Below, piece after piece: positions 18,419-27,212 of a stretch of 64,000 bases of DNA (the first letter of the stretch is position 1; each line of letters begins with the position of its first letter). Location of the stretch: the NCBI RefSeq assembly GCF_002015035.1, contig NZ_MUXY01000008.1:34307-98306 (forward strand), in the 5' to 3' direction. The notes beneath the pieces were generated by a model. That model was not told where the DNA came from, made no database searches, and saw only the letters and a list, made by a program, of their open reading frames with translations. The DNA is from Haemophilus parahaemolyticus (GTDB lineage Bacteria; Pseudomonadota; Gammaproteobacteria; Enterobacterales; Pasteurellaceae). The translations under genes and the position numbers were made by a program.

Positions 18419-19723
18419 CTAATGTTTGCTAGGCTGCAAATACTCCTCACGATTTGGATCAACCGTTTTTGATTTTCTGATCATTGGTTCAATGGTTGAA
18501 CCTTGCACAAGAATCGAGAACATGACCACCGCATAAGTCATTACTAAAATTAAATCTTTTACATCAATGGAGCCTGCAAATGCAGTCTTGCTTGGAATGG
18601 AAAGTGCCATCGCAAGAGCTAAACCACCACGTAAACCGCCCCAGGTCATAATTTTTAGCGTATAAGGGTTGTAGGTTCTGAATTGTTGCATTCCTTTGAA
18701 TGGAATCCAGAGACTGAGATAGCGCGAAATCAAGCAAACAGGAATAGCAATAATCATCAATACAATCCCGTAGAATTCAAAGTCTACTAACAATAATGCA
18801 AAACCGATCAGAAAGAAGAGCAGTGAGTTTAAGAAGTGGTCGATCATCTCCCAGAAATGGTCGAGATAACGTTGGCTCTGTTCCGAGAAACCTGAACGGC
18901 GCGTCCAGTTACCAATCATAATCCCTGCAACAACCATTGCAAGTGCACCTGAAACGTGTAGTACATTAGAGGCAAACATAAAGCCTGCGGTTGGAATAGT
19001 AAGTGTGATGAGAATTTCCATTGAGCCATCATCGGTTGAGGAAATCAGCACGTGGGCAATAAAACCGAGTAAGAAGCCGAATAAAATCCCACCAATAGCT
19101 TCGTGCATAAAGAGGCTAAAAATATTGCTAACAGAAGTTTCTTGACCACCAAAAGCCACTGCAAAAACGGTTACGAAAATCACTAAACCGACCCCATCAT
19201 TAAACAGCGACTCCCCTTCTACTTGCATTGATAAACGTTTGGGAGCGCGTAAGTTTTTGATAATCGCCAACACTGCAATCGGGTCGGTTGGAGAAATCAA
19301 GGCACCAAAAACGACGCAATAGATAAAGTCAATTGGCAATCCGATAAGGTTAGCGGGCATCCAAATCAATAATGCGATCAGGAAAGTGGAAATGAGGGTT
19401 GAGATAAGAGCGAATGCAGTAATTTCCCATTTTTGGTCTTTAAGTACGGGTAATTTTACCCCTAAAGAGCCCGCAAAAAGTAAGAAGCCTAAAATCCCGT
19501 TGAGTAAAAAACTTTTGAAATCAATTTGCTCCATCACATTTTTTGCGATAACGTCAATTTTAAACCAACCGAAAGAGCCTAAAATCCAGACTAATAATGA
19601 ACAAAACATAGCAGCCGCAGTAATAGCAACAGTTGACTGCACACGAGCAGAAATTTTGCTTGTAATAAATCCAAGTAAGATAGAAAGAGCTGCCAGAAAG
19701 CAAATATAAGCATAAATATTCAT
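18419..19723 (-). CDS. CPA1-family cation:proton antiporter (NhaP-like)
   Basis: Inner-membrane sodium or potassium/proton antiporter, about 434 residues and 12 spans. The functional motifs are ALISPTDPIAVLAI and ESLFNDGVGLVIF, which carry the ion-binding Asp residues of CPA1 exchangers, plus TWGGLRGGLALAMAL near residue 356. The open frame extends 45 codons upstream, but that stretch has no ribosome site and is unlike an antiporter N-terminus; the Met at 19723 begins the first hydrophobic span. Cation specificity cannot be read from sequence. Confidence 0.85.
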   Translation of the reverse strand: MNIYAYICFLAALSILLGFITSKISARVQSTVAITAAAMFCSLLVWILGSFGWFKIDVIAKNVMEQIDFKSFLLNGILGFLLFAGSLGVKLPVLKDQKWEITAFALISTLISTFLIALLIWMPANLIGLPIDFIYCVVFGALISPTDPIAVLAIIKNLRAPKRLSMQVEGESLFNDGVGLVIFVTVFAVAFGGQETSVSNIFSLFMHEAIGGILFGFLLGFIAHVLISSTDDGSMEILITLTIPTAGFMFASNVLHVSGALAMVVAGIMIGNWTRRSGFSEQSQRYLDHFWEMIDHFLNSLLFFLIGFALLLVDFEFYGIVLMIIAIPVCLISRYLSLWIPFKGMQQFRTYNPYTLKIMTWGGLRGGLALAMALSIPSKTAFAGSIDVKDLILVMTYAVVMFSILVQGSTIEPMIRKSKTVDPNREEYLQPSKH

Positions 19724-19967
19724 CAAGAAAATCCAGTATGTTTCTGAATAGAGAAAATAAAAAAGAGTGTGTATTCTATCATAAATCACTTTATTAGGGC
19801 TTGTGCATGTTTCAAAAATACTTGTGTTGCCATTTAAAATTGCTTCTAGAGTAAGCATTTTTGAATAACGCTAAAAGCTTTAAGAATGGAAAAATCAGAT
19901 TTGAGAAAAATTGAGTTTAAAGTATAATTCCTAGCATTTTTATATTCAGTATATTAGGGAATAGCCC

Positions 19968-21842
19968 ATGATTGAAAAATGGCATGAACGAACCAATAGC
20001 GTTGGTTTTAAAATTATCTTCTCATTGGTATCACTTTCATTTGTGCTTGCAGGCATCGGTGGTGGTATTGTTGGTGCGAATACTTCTGCCGTAAAAGTGA
20101 ACGGACAAGAGATTTCGCAACGTGCTTTTTCTGATGCAAAGAATCGCCAACAAACTATTATGTCAAACCAAATGGGAGCACAATTCTGGGACTTATTAGA
20201 TAAACCTGAATTTGCAAACGAATTTAACCAATCAGTCTTAAATAATCTCATCAATGATGAATTGCTCCGTCAATACATTCAAGAATTGAATTTAGGAGTA
20301 AGTGTTGATCAAATTAAGTCTGAGATTGTTCATAGTCCAAACTTTCAGCAAAATGGCAAGTTTGATAATAATCTTTATCAGCAGACGTTACGCAATGCGG
20401 GGTTAACCCCCGATGGCTATGCTCAAATTGTAGGGCAAGGCATTCTCTTTTCTCAAATGGAAAAAGGAATTTTAGGTACTAGCTTTAATGTACCTATTCA
20501 AGAAGAAAACTTAGCCAAATTGTTATTCCAAAAACGCCAAGTGCGTTTAGCGTCTTACTCTTTAGCAAATGAAGTGCAAAAACAGACCGCTTCACAAGAG
20601 GAGTTGCAGGCTTTCTATGATAAGCATAAGACACAATTAGTGATGCCAGAGCAGTTTGTGGTGGAATATGTAACTTTATCGCCAAAACAAGTGGAAAATA
20701 AAGTACAAATTACGGATGAACAAATTGCTACTTATTATGAAACGAATAAAGCACAATATGTCACTAAAGGCGAATCTCAATTTGCACATATTCAAGTAGC
20801 AAATGAAGCAGAAGCACAAGCTATTGAGCAGCAATTAAAGTCAGGTGCTGATTTTGTAACCCTTGCAAAAGAAAAATCGTTAGATAAATTATCGGCAACA
20901 AAAGGCGGTGATTTAGGTTGGGCAAAAGCGGGCACATTTCCAGCTGAGTTTGAAAAGGCTGCTAACGCATTGCAAGTAGGGCAAGTTAGTCAACCAGTCA
21001 AAATGGGCAATGAATATCACATTATTAAAGTGTTAGATCGTAAACCAGAAACAGCTTTACCACTTGAGAAAGTGAAAGAAAACATTGTGAATACTTTGCG
21101 TCACGAATTAGTGGGGGCTGAGTATTCAACGTTAACGCGTAATATGGCAACTTCTGCGTATGAAAATGCAGGCTCATTGGAAGAAGTCGCAAAAGTAGCA
21201 GGCGTTGAAGTTCAAACTACTCCTATGTTTACTCGTGAGACATTACCAGAAGCATTAAAATCTGATGCAGTAACTAAAGTGCTTTTTGAGGGGGATTTAG
21301 CACAATCAGGTCAAAATTCAGAGGCATTAGAAGTGGGCAATGAAAATGCTTCTCGCACCATGTTTCTGCGTGTAAAACAATATCATCCACAGCGTGAGAA
21401 AACGTTTGATGAAGCAAAATCAGAAGTGGAAGTAATGGTAAAGCGTGAGAAAGCGGAAACGGCATTATTAGCTCAAGCAGAGGCTCAAGCAAAAGCATTA
21501 AGCGAAGGTAAAAATGAGGTTACTTTCGGCACAGCTCAAACACTTGTTTATGCTCAAGCACAAGCAGAACAACCTGCATTTGCCAAATCGGTATTTGCAA
21601 TGCCAAAACCAGAGGGCAAACCAACTTTCAGTGTCGCTCGTAATACTCAAGGCGATGTGCTATTAGTGGCATTAGATAAAGTAGAAGATGGTTCATTAAA
21701 TGAATTTAAACCACTTCAAGCTCAATTTAATGACGCAAATCGCACCACCTTACGTGCCGATTTAATCAATAATTTACGTGAGCGTGCGTCAATTGATGTG
21801 AATGAAGAGTTTATGCAACAGCTAAATTCGACAGCACAGTAA
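19968..21842 (+). CDS. ppiD: Periplasmic folding chaperone PpiD
   Basis: Membrane-anchored periplasmic chaperone associated with the SecYEG exit. A single N-terminal span (about residues 14-34) follows a short cytoplasmic start (IEKWHERTN). A SurA-N-like chaperone domain fills about residues 35-200, and one parvulin domain lies near 235-345 (GGDLGWAKAGTFPAEFEKA, then YHIIKVLDRK). The 624-residue length matches PpiD. It is monocistronic, followed by a hairpin. Confidence 0.94.
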   Translation: MIEKWHERTNSVGFKIIFSLVSLSFVLAGIGGGIVGANTSAVKVNGQEISQRAFSDAKNRQQTIMSNQMGAQFWDLLDKPEFANEFNQSVLNNLINDELLRQYIQELNLGVSVDQIKSEIVHSPNFQQNGKFDNNLYQQTLRNAGLTPDGYAQIVGQGILFSQMEKGILGTSFNVPIQEENLAKLLFQKRQVRLASYSLANEVQKQTASQEELQAFYDKHKTQLVMPEQFVVEYVTLSPKQVENKVQITDEQIATYYETNKAQYVTKGESQFAHIQVANEAEAQAIEQQLKSGADFVTLAKEKSLDKLSATKGGDLGWAKAGTFPAEFEKAANALQVGQVSQPVKMGNEYHIIKVLDRKPETALPLEKVKENIVNTLRHELVGAEYSTLTRNMATSAYENAGSLEEVAKVAGVEVQTTPMFTRETLPEALKSDAVTKVLFEGDLAQSGQNSEALEVGNENASRTMFLRVKQYHPQREKTFDEAKSEVEVMVKREKAETALLAQAEAQAKALSEGKNEVTFGTAQTLVYAQAQAEQPAFAKSVFAMPKPEGKPTFSVARNTQGDVLLVALDKVEDGSLNEFKPLQAQFNDANRTTLRADLINNLRERASIDVNEEFMQQLNSTAQ

Positions 21843-21861
21843 TCATCTATTACGTTATTTT

Positions 21862-21890
21862 AGGGCAGAGATTATGATATCTGTCCTTTT
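21862..21890 (+). terminator. Terminator of ppiD
   Basis: Eleven-base imperfect stem (21862-21872 with 21877-21887) followed by TTTT. It lies 20 bases after the ppiD stop. Confidence 0.6.
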
Positions 21891-21954
21891 CTTTATCAAT
21901 TTCTCCAAATTAGCGTATAATAGCCATAGTTTAGAAATCTACTCAGGTATTTGT

Positions 21955-22704
21955 ATGGCTTATTCTCTTTTTCAATCTCAAACGGTGAAATTTGCAAAAA
22001 ATTTTGCAATATTTACCGCTTGTTTTTGTTTCTTTTTGTCAGCGAATGCCAAAATGGTAGAGAAAGTCGCTTCGCCAGCTAAACTTTGCACTTATTTTTA
22101 CGATTTTAATTTTCACGATCCGCAGTTAAAAAAGCCTGAAGTTCGCCAAGCTATTAAAGCGATGGTCTTTTCAAATCGCATCAAATATGAAAATGGCGAA
22201 ATCAATTACCATATTTTGCCGAAATCGTTACAAGTAGAAACGGAAAGTCATTGGTCGCCCATTGCGGTTGAGCAGTTGCTGATACAGAGTGGTATACGCT
22301 CCAAGTCGCCACTGTATTTGAATATTCTGTTTGAAAATCAAAAACCGCATAATGTGATTGGACGACAGATCAGTCGCGTATTAGCACAGTCAGATCTTAT
22401 TCGAGTCAACCCGCAAGCGGTCAAAAAATCGGAGTTGATTGCACAACAAAAGAAAGGCAACTATCAGCTTATTCGCAGTGAGCAATGTGTTGAAAAGCCG
22501 AATGTAATGCTCTTTTTAGCCCGTTTTTCTTCAAAACATTCTGAAAATCTCAATGGATACGCTAATACAGAAGTGGATAGATTGCTCATAGAATTACAAA
22601 CGAAAAAACTAAATAGTGCTAAACGTGCTGCGTTAATTCAACAACTTATTGAGATTTTAGAGCAAGATGTTGCGATCTTGCCATTATATGAATTTTCTAA
22701 ATAA
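21955..22704 (+). CDS. Secreted protein resembling the C-terminal lobe of OppA-type binding proteins
   Basis: A 249-residue protein with a signal peptide (hydrophobic core AIFTACFCFFLS, cleavage near ANA-KM). The mature part aligns by eye with roughly the last third of solute-binding protein family 5 members such as OppA: TYFYDFNFHDPQLKKPEVRQ near residue 46, then LLIQSGI, and NGYANTEVDRLLIELQ near 200. The N-terminal two thirds that complete the peptide cleft are absent. The open frame extends 27 codons upstream, but the Met at 21955 begins the signal peptide. It may be a reduced but intact gene with a new role, or a decaying one that regained a signal. Confidence 0.6.
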   Translation: MAYSLFQSQTVKFAKNFAIFTACFCFFLSANAKMVEKVASPAKLCTYFYDFNFHDPQLKKPEVRQAIKAMVFSNRIKYENGEINYHILPKSLQVETESHWSPIAVEQLLIQSGIRSKSPLYLNILFENQKPHNVIGRQISRVLAQSDLIRVNPQAVKKSELIAQQKKGNYQLIRSEQCVEKPNVMLFLARFSSKHSENLNGYANTEVDRLLIELQTKKLNSAKRAALIQQLIEILEQDVAILPLYEFSK

Positions 22705-22775
22705 CCCCTTTTTAGGGATTGATTCTATCGTTTAAATCTCCTATTTTGGCGATTACCTATCAATTAAGGATAATT

Positions 22776-23873
22776 ATGAACCAACTCACTGAACAACAAC
22801 TAAACGACATTAAGTTTGTGCTTCAAAATTTTACGCACGAAACGTTACAGAAAGATTTAATTGCACTGAATACGCTTAAAAAAGCAGAGCTAGGTGCAGG
22901 TATTTTACGCCTTGAATTTACTATGCCATTTGCGTGGAATACTGGCTTTGAAGCCTTAAAACAAGCAACGGAAGTAAAGTTAAAAGAAGTTACTGAAGCG
23001 ACCGAAATTAAATGGATTTTGCATTACAACATCGCGACCTTAAAGCGTGCAAATCATCATCCTGCAGTGAATGGAGTGAAAAATATCATTGCGGTGACCT
23101 CTGGTAAAGGCGGTGTGGGAAAATCTACCACTTCGGTAAATTTAGCATTAGCTTTAAAAGCACAAGGGGCTAAAGTGGGTATTTTGGATGCTGATATTTA
23201 CGGCCCCTCTATTCCACATATGTTAGGTGCGAAAGATCAGCGCCCAACTTCGCCAGATAACAAACATATCACGCCAATTGAAACTTACGGTATTCAGTCA
23301 AACTCTATCGGTTATTTAATGGCGGAAGATAATGCAACCATTTGGCGTGGCCCAATGGCGAGTAGTGCATTAAGTCAGTTACTTAATGAGACTTGGTGGA
23401 ATGAGTTGGATTATTTGGTTATTGATATGCCGCCAGGAACAGGCGATATTCAACTTACTCTTTCGCAACAAATTCCAGTTACAGGTGCAGTTGTAGTGAC
23501 TACGCCACAAGATATCGCATTGCTTGATGCGATTAAAGGGATTTCGATGTTCCAAAAAGTGTCTGTACCAGTGTTGGGAATTATTGAAAATATGAGCGTG
23601 CATATTTGCCAAAACTGCGGACATCACGAAGATATTTTCGGTACAGGCGGGGCAGAAAAAATAGCGAAACGCTATGGTACACAAGTGTTAGGACAAATGC
23701 CGTTGCATATTCGTTTGCGTCAAGATTTAGATGCTGGAATGCCAACTGTTGAAGCTGATCCAACTCACGAAATTAGCCAAGCTTATATTGAGCTAGCAGG
23801 TAAAGTAGCGGCTGAATTATATTGGCAAGGTCAGGTTATTCCGTCTGAAATTATGATTCGTGAAGTGAAATAA
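22776..23873 (+). CDS. apbC: Iron-sulfur cluster carrier protein Mrp/ApbC
   Basis: P-loop NTPase scaffold that holds and transfers a 4Fe-4S cluster. An N-terminal MIP18-like domain (about 1-90) precedes the deviant Walker A TSGKGGVGKSTTSVNLAL near residue 109 and DADIYGPSIPHMLGA. The cluster-bridging CxxC is in CQNCGHHEDIFG near residue 275. The frame opens earlier, but AAGGA precedes the ATG at 22776. The 365-residue length is normal. A bidirectional hairpin separates it from cybC. Confidence 0.93.
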   Translation: MNQLTEQQLNDIKFVLQNFTHETLQKDLIALNTLKKAELGAGILRLEFTMPFAWNTGFEALKQATEVKLKEVTEATEIKWILHYNIATLKRANHHPAVNGVKNIIAVTSGKGGVGKSTTSVNLALALKAQGAKVGILDADIYGPSIPHMLGAKDQRPTSPDNKHITPIETYGIQSNSIGYLMAEDNATIWRGPMASSALSQLLNETWWNELDYLVIDMPPGTGDIQLTLSQQIPVTGAVVVTTPQDIALLDAIKGISMFQKVSVPVLGIIENMSVHICQNCGHHEDIFGTGGAEKIAKRYGTQVLGQMPLHIRLRQDLDAGMPTVEADPTHEISQAYIELAGKVAAELYWQGQVIPSEIMIREVK

Positions 23874-23890
23874 GAAAAGATAGTTGAATG

Positions 23891-23916
23891 TTAGGGCAAA
23901 TAATTATTTGCCCTAA
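23891..23916. terminator. Bidirectional terminator between apbC and cybC
   Basis: Ten-base perfect stem (23891-23900 with 23907-23916) centred between the two convergent genes. Confidence 0.7.
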
Positions 23917-23923
23917 TGCTGTT

Positions 23924-24307
23924 TTATTTATATTCCTTATGATATTTCTTTCTCATCTCATCAAGCTGTTCAATCATTTCTTTTGCTTCGGCTAAATTGC
24001 CTGCTTTGGCTTTTTCGTTGGCTTGATTTACCACATCAATCACTTCTTGCACGCCTGCTTGGTAGCCTTTGAAGCGTTCTTGATCATCTCCTACACTTTT
24101 TGGCATTGTATTTTGAGCATCTTTTGAATATTCGATAAATTGCTCGGCAGCAGCTTGGAATTCCTCACTGGTTTGAGATTGGTTAAGAGCGTTAAGTTGT
24201 TTTTTCATTTGAATCATCTCTTTCATCACGCCTGCTGAAAGTGCATTCGCAGAAAATGCCAATAATCCCACCGCTAGAGAAGTTTTTAATAGCGTTTGAA
24301 GCTTCAT
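23924..24307 (-). CDS. cybC: Soluble cytochrome b562
   Basis: Periplasmic four-helix-bundle haem b protein of unknown physiological partner. The signal peptide ends at ALSA, leaving a mature chain of about 103 residues beginning AGVMKEM. The expected haem ligands are present: Met at mature position 7 and His in KKYHKEYK near the end. No CXXCH motif occurs, so haem is non-covalent. The spacing of the ligands agrees with E. coli cytochrome b562, although overall identity is low. Confidence 0.82.
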   Translation of the reverse strand: MKLQTLLKTSLAVGLLAFSANALSAGVMKEMIQMKKQLNALNQSQTSEEFQAAAEQFIEYSKDAQNTMPKSVGDDQERFKGYQAGVQEVIDVVNQANEKAKAGNLAEAKEMIEQLDEMRKKYHKEYK

Positions 24308-24451
24308 TTAAAATCCTTTATTCAAGATAAGTAAAAAGAAATGCCATTTTAATAGAACAATCGCTTGCTACAAAGGGGTATTTCTTAGAAAATAATTGTT
24401 CTATGCCTTTCATTCTGAGAGGCACTGACTTGTAATCAGAAGAGAGTAATC

Positions 24452-25849
24452 ATGACTTTAAAATACGCAAAACCTGAATTGTTATCGCCTGCGGGCACGT
24501 TAAAAAATATGCGATACGCTTTCGCTTATGGTGCAGATGCCGTTTATGCAGGGCAGCCTCGTTATAGTTTACGTGTGCGTAACAACGAATTTAACCACGC
24601 AAACCTTGAAATTGCGATTAAGGAAGCACACGAGCTTGGCAAAAAATTCTATGTGGTAGTGAATATTGCGCCGCATAACTCTAAGCTCAAAACCTTCATT
24701 AAAGATTTGCAAGTGGTTGTAGATATGAAACCTGATGCATTGATTATGTCAGACCCTGGCTTGATTATGCTTGTGCGTGAACATTTCCCTGATATGGACA
24801 TTCACCTTTCCGTGCAAGCCAATGCGGTAAACTGGGCGACGGTAAAATTCTGGAAACAAATGGGCTTAACTCGCGTGATTTTATCGCGTGAACTCTCGCT
24901 AGAAGAAATCGAAGAGATCCGCAAACAAGTGCCAGAGATGGAACTTGAAATTTTCGTGCACGGTGCGTTATGTATGGCGTATTCTGGTCGTTGTTTGCTT
25001 TCTGGATACATTAACAAACGTGATCCGAACCAAGGCACCTGTACCAATGCTTGCCGTTGGGAATATAAAATGGAAGAGGGTAAGTTGGATGACGTGGGCA
25101 ATATCGTGCCGAAAGAAGATACGGTGCAAAAATACCAGCCTGAAATTGAAGTGACTAATGTTGTCCCAACGCTTGGCGAAGGTGCGGTAACGGATAAAGT
25201 ATTCCTTTATACTGAAGCACAACGCCCAGATGAGCAGATGACAGCCTTCGAAGATGAGCACGGTACTTATTTTATGAACTCGAAAGATTTGCGTGCAGTC
25301 CAGCATGTAGAGCGTTTAACGCAAATCGGTGTGCATTCTCTGAAAATTGAAGGGCGTACTAAATCGTTCTATTATTGTGCAAGAACAGCTCAAGTTTACC
25401 GTAAAGCAATTGATGATGCGGCAGAGGGCAAACCATTTGATAAAAGCTTGCTGGATACGCTTGAAAGCCTAGCTCATCGAGGCTACACCGAAGGTTTCTT
25501 GCGTCGTCATACGCATGATGAATATCAAAATTATGAATATGGCTATTCTATTTCTGAACGCCAACACTTCGTAGGCGAATTTACGAGCAAACGCAATGCA
25601 GAAGGTATGGCGGAAGTGGCGGTAAAAAATAAATTCCTAGTCGGTGATTCAGTTGAAATGATGACGCCAAAAGGTAATATCGTGTTCAAAATCGACCGCT
25701 TGTTAAACCGCAAAAATGAAAGCGTAGAAGCAGGTTTAGGCGATGGACACTTTGTGTTCCTAGATGTGCCTGCGGATATTGATTTAGATTTTGCGTTGTT
25801 AATGCGTAATTTAACTGATACCAATACGAGAAATCCGCATAAAGTGTAA
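24452..25849 (+). CDS. trhP: tRNA uridine-34 hydroxylation protein TrhP (U32 family)
   Basis: Peptidase-family U32 protein (YegQ type) needed for prephenate-dependent formation of 5-hydroxyuridine at tRNA position 34. The family signature EIFVHGALCMAYSGRCLLSGY lies near residues 165-185, and a further Cys pair is in CTNACRWEY near 197, together forming a likely Fe-S site. The 465-residue length matches YegQ. It is transcribed alone between cybC and the convergent grcA. Confidence 0.9.
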   Translation: MTLKYAKPELLSPAGTLKNMRYAFAYGADAVYAGQPRYSLRVRNNEFNHANLEIAIKEAHELGKKFYVVVNIAPHNSKLKTFIKDLQVVVDMKPDALIMSDPGLIMLVREHFPDMDIHLSVQANAVNWATVKFWKQMGLTRVILSRELSLEEIEEIRKQVPEMELEIFVHGALCMAYSGRCLLSGYINKRDPNQGTCTNACRWEYKMEEGKLDDVGNIVPKEDTVQKYQPEIEVTNVVPTLGEGAVTDKVFLYTEAQRPDEQMTAFEDEHGTYFMNSKDLRAVQHVERLTQIGVHSLKIEGRTKSFYYCARTAQVYRKAIDDAAEGKPFDKSLLDTLESLAHRGYTEGFLRRHTHDEYQNYEYGYSISERQHFVGEFTSKRNAEGMAEVAVKNKFLVGDSVEMMTPKGNIVFKIDRLLNRKNESVEAGLGDGHFVFLDVPADIDLDFALLMRNLTDTNTRNPHKV

Positions 25850-25893
25850 CCGTAAATTTCCTTCTTCCTCTTTTCTAAGGAGGGTGGTATAAA

Positions 25894-25923
25894 AAAGCTA
25901 ACTAGAATATTCCAGTTAGCTTT
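25894..25923. terminator. Terminator between trhP and grcA
   Basis: Long imperfect stem (25894-25903 with 25914-25923) followed by TTTCTTTT on the plus side, placed between convergent trhP and grcA. It likely serves both. Confidence 0.7.
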
Positions 25924-25950
25924 CTTTTAATTTAACAATCTAGCTCGTCA

Positions 25951-26337
25951 TTATAGGCTTTCTGTGAAAGTACGAGTAATTACATCGCGTTGTTGTTCTG
26001 GAGTTAATGAGTTGAAACGAACTGCGTAACCAGAAACACGGATAGTTAATTGTGGGTATTTTTCTGGGTGTTTAACTGCATCTTCTAAAGTTTCACGACG
26101 TAAAACGTTTACGTTTAAGTGTTGACCACCTTCAACTTTAATAGTTGGTGCAACGTTTACTGGCACTTCGCGGTATGCGATTTGACCTAATTCGCTGATT
26201 GCAACAACTTGGTCTTCTTTGTAAACGTCACCTTTAGCTGCGATGCAACGAGCTTCGTTTTTCTCGTCATCTAATAACCAGAATGAGTTTAATAAGTTGC
26301 TGTTTGTTGATTCAGTAATTTGAACACCTTTAATCAT
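25951..26337 (-). CDS. grcA: Autonomous glycyl radical cofactor GrcA
   Basis: Spare-part protein for pyruvate formate-lyase: it mimics the PFL C-terminus and restores activity after oxygenolytic cleavage. The radical motif [13 protein letters not shown] lies near residue 100, with the reactive Gly in SGY. The 128-residue length is that of E. coli YfiD. AGGAGT precedes the start. In E. coli the gene is FNR-dependent; I did not find a convincing 14-bp FNR site here. The 200-base upstream gap contains a TATAAT (plus coordinates about 26414-26419 on the minus strand). Confidence 0.93.
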   Translation of the reverse strand: MIKGVQITESTNSNLLNSFWLLDDEKNEARCIAAKGDVYKEDQVVAISELGQIAYREVPVNVAPTIKVEGGQHLNVNVLRRETLEDAVKHPEKYPQLTIRVSGYAVRFNSLTPEQQRDVITRTFTESL

Positions 26338-26538
26338 TTTAAGACTCCTAGTATAAGAAATTGAAAATAAACTATAAAAAAATTTGAAAGATTCAACTTT
26401 TTTTGAGTGGGGGCATTATACCCCTATCGAGATAGAAAGCGATAAAAATTTGAACATTTTTTACAAAAGTAGCGTTAATTGAGTAAAAATAATACAGTTT
26501 ATGTGTTTATATGCATTAGTTACGTACAAGAGGTTATT

Positions 26539-27210
26539 ATGAAAACGTGGAAAGAGGCCATTGGCGAAGAAAAAGAGAAACCTTATTTTCAACAAATTTT
26601 GCAACAAGTACACCAAGCTCGACACGCAGGTATCACCATCTACCCGCCACAAAATGAAGTTTTTAGTGCTTTTTCTCTGACTGAATTTAACCAAGTGAAA
26701 GTCGTGATTTTAGGGCAAGATCCTTACCATCGTCCAAATCAAGCCCACGGCTTATCTTTTTCGGTCAAACCGCCAGTTGCGCCACCTCCCTCGCTGCTCA
26801 ATATTTATAAAGAGTTAGCAACAGATATTGAAGGTTTCGTTGTTCCAAGACACGGGTATTTGGTCGATTGGGCGAAACAAGGCGTATTGTTGCTCAACAC
26901 CGTGCTTACTGTTGAAGAGGGTAAAGCCAATTCGCACGCTAACTGGGGCTGGGAAACCTTTACTGACAAAGTGATCGCACAACTCAATGCTCATCGTGAA
27001 AACATTGTTTTCTTACTTTGGGGAAGTCACGCCCAGAAAAAAGGGGCATTCATCGATCGTAATAAACATTGTGTTTTAACTGCTCCTCACCCATCGCCTT
27101 TGGCTGCTCATCGCGGCTTTTTTGGTTGCCACCATTTTTCTAAAGCGAATGAATATTTGAAAGCTCACGGAATGGCAGAGATCAACTGGCAATTACCGCT
27201 TGAGGTCTAA
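26539..27210 (+). CDS. ung: Uracil-DNA glycosylase
   Basis: Family 1 UDG that removes uracil from DNA in base-excision repair. Catalytic motif [18 protein letters not shown] begins near residue 63 (Asp of GQDPYH activates water), and the Leu-loop motif [17 protein letters not shown] is near 188. The open frame starts 60 bases earlier, but ATG 26539 has GAGG before it and begins with the family sequence [10 protein letters not shown]. The product is 223 residues. glnD begins two bases after its stop, so the two are probably co-transcribed. Confidence 0.95.
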   Translation: MKTWKEAIGEEKEKPYFQQILQQVHQARHAGITIYPPQNEVFSAFSLTEFNQVKVVILGQDPYHRPNQAHGLSFSVKPPVAPPPSLLNIYKELATDIEGFVVPRHGYLVDWAKQGVLLLNTVLTVEEGKANSHANWGWETFTDKVIAQLNAHRENIVFLLWGSHAQKKGAFIDRNKHCVLTAPHPSPLAAHRGFFGCHHFSKANEYLKAHGMAEINWQLPLEV

Positions 27211-27212
27211 AG

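Noticed and set aside
26380..26400. TTGAAAGATTCAA palindrome before grcA as an FNR site
   Set aside because: The dyad has a three-base centre (13 bp in total) and TTGAA/TTCAA halves rather than TTGAT-N4-ATCAA, so it does not meet the FNR pattern.
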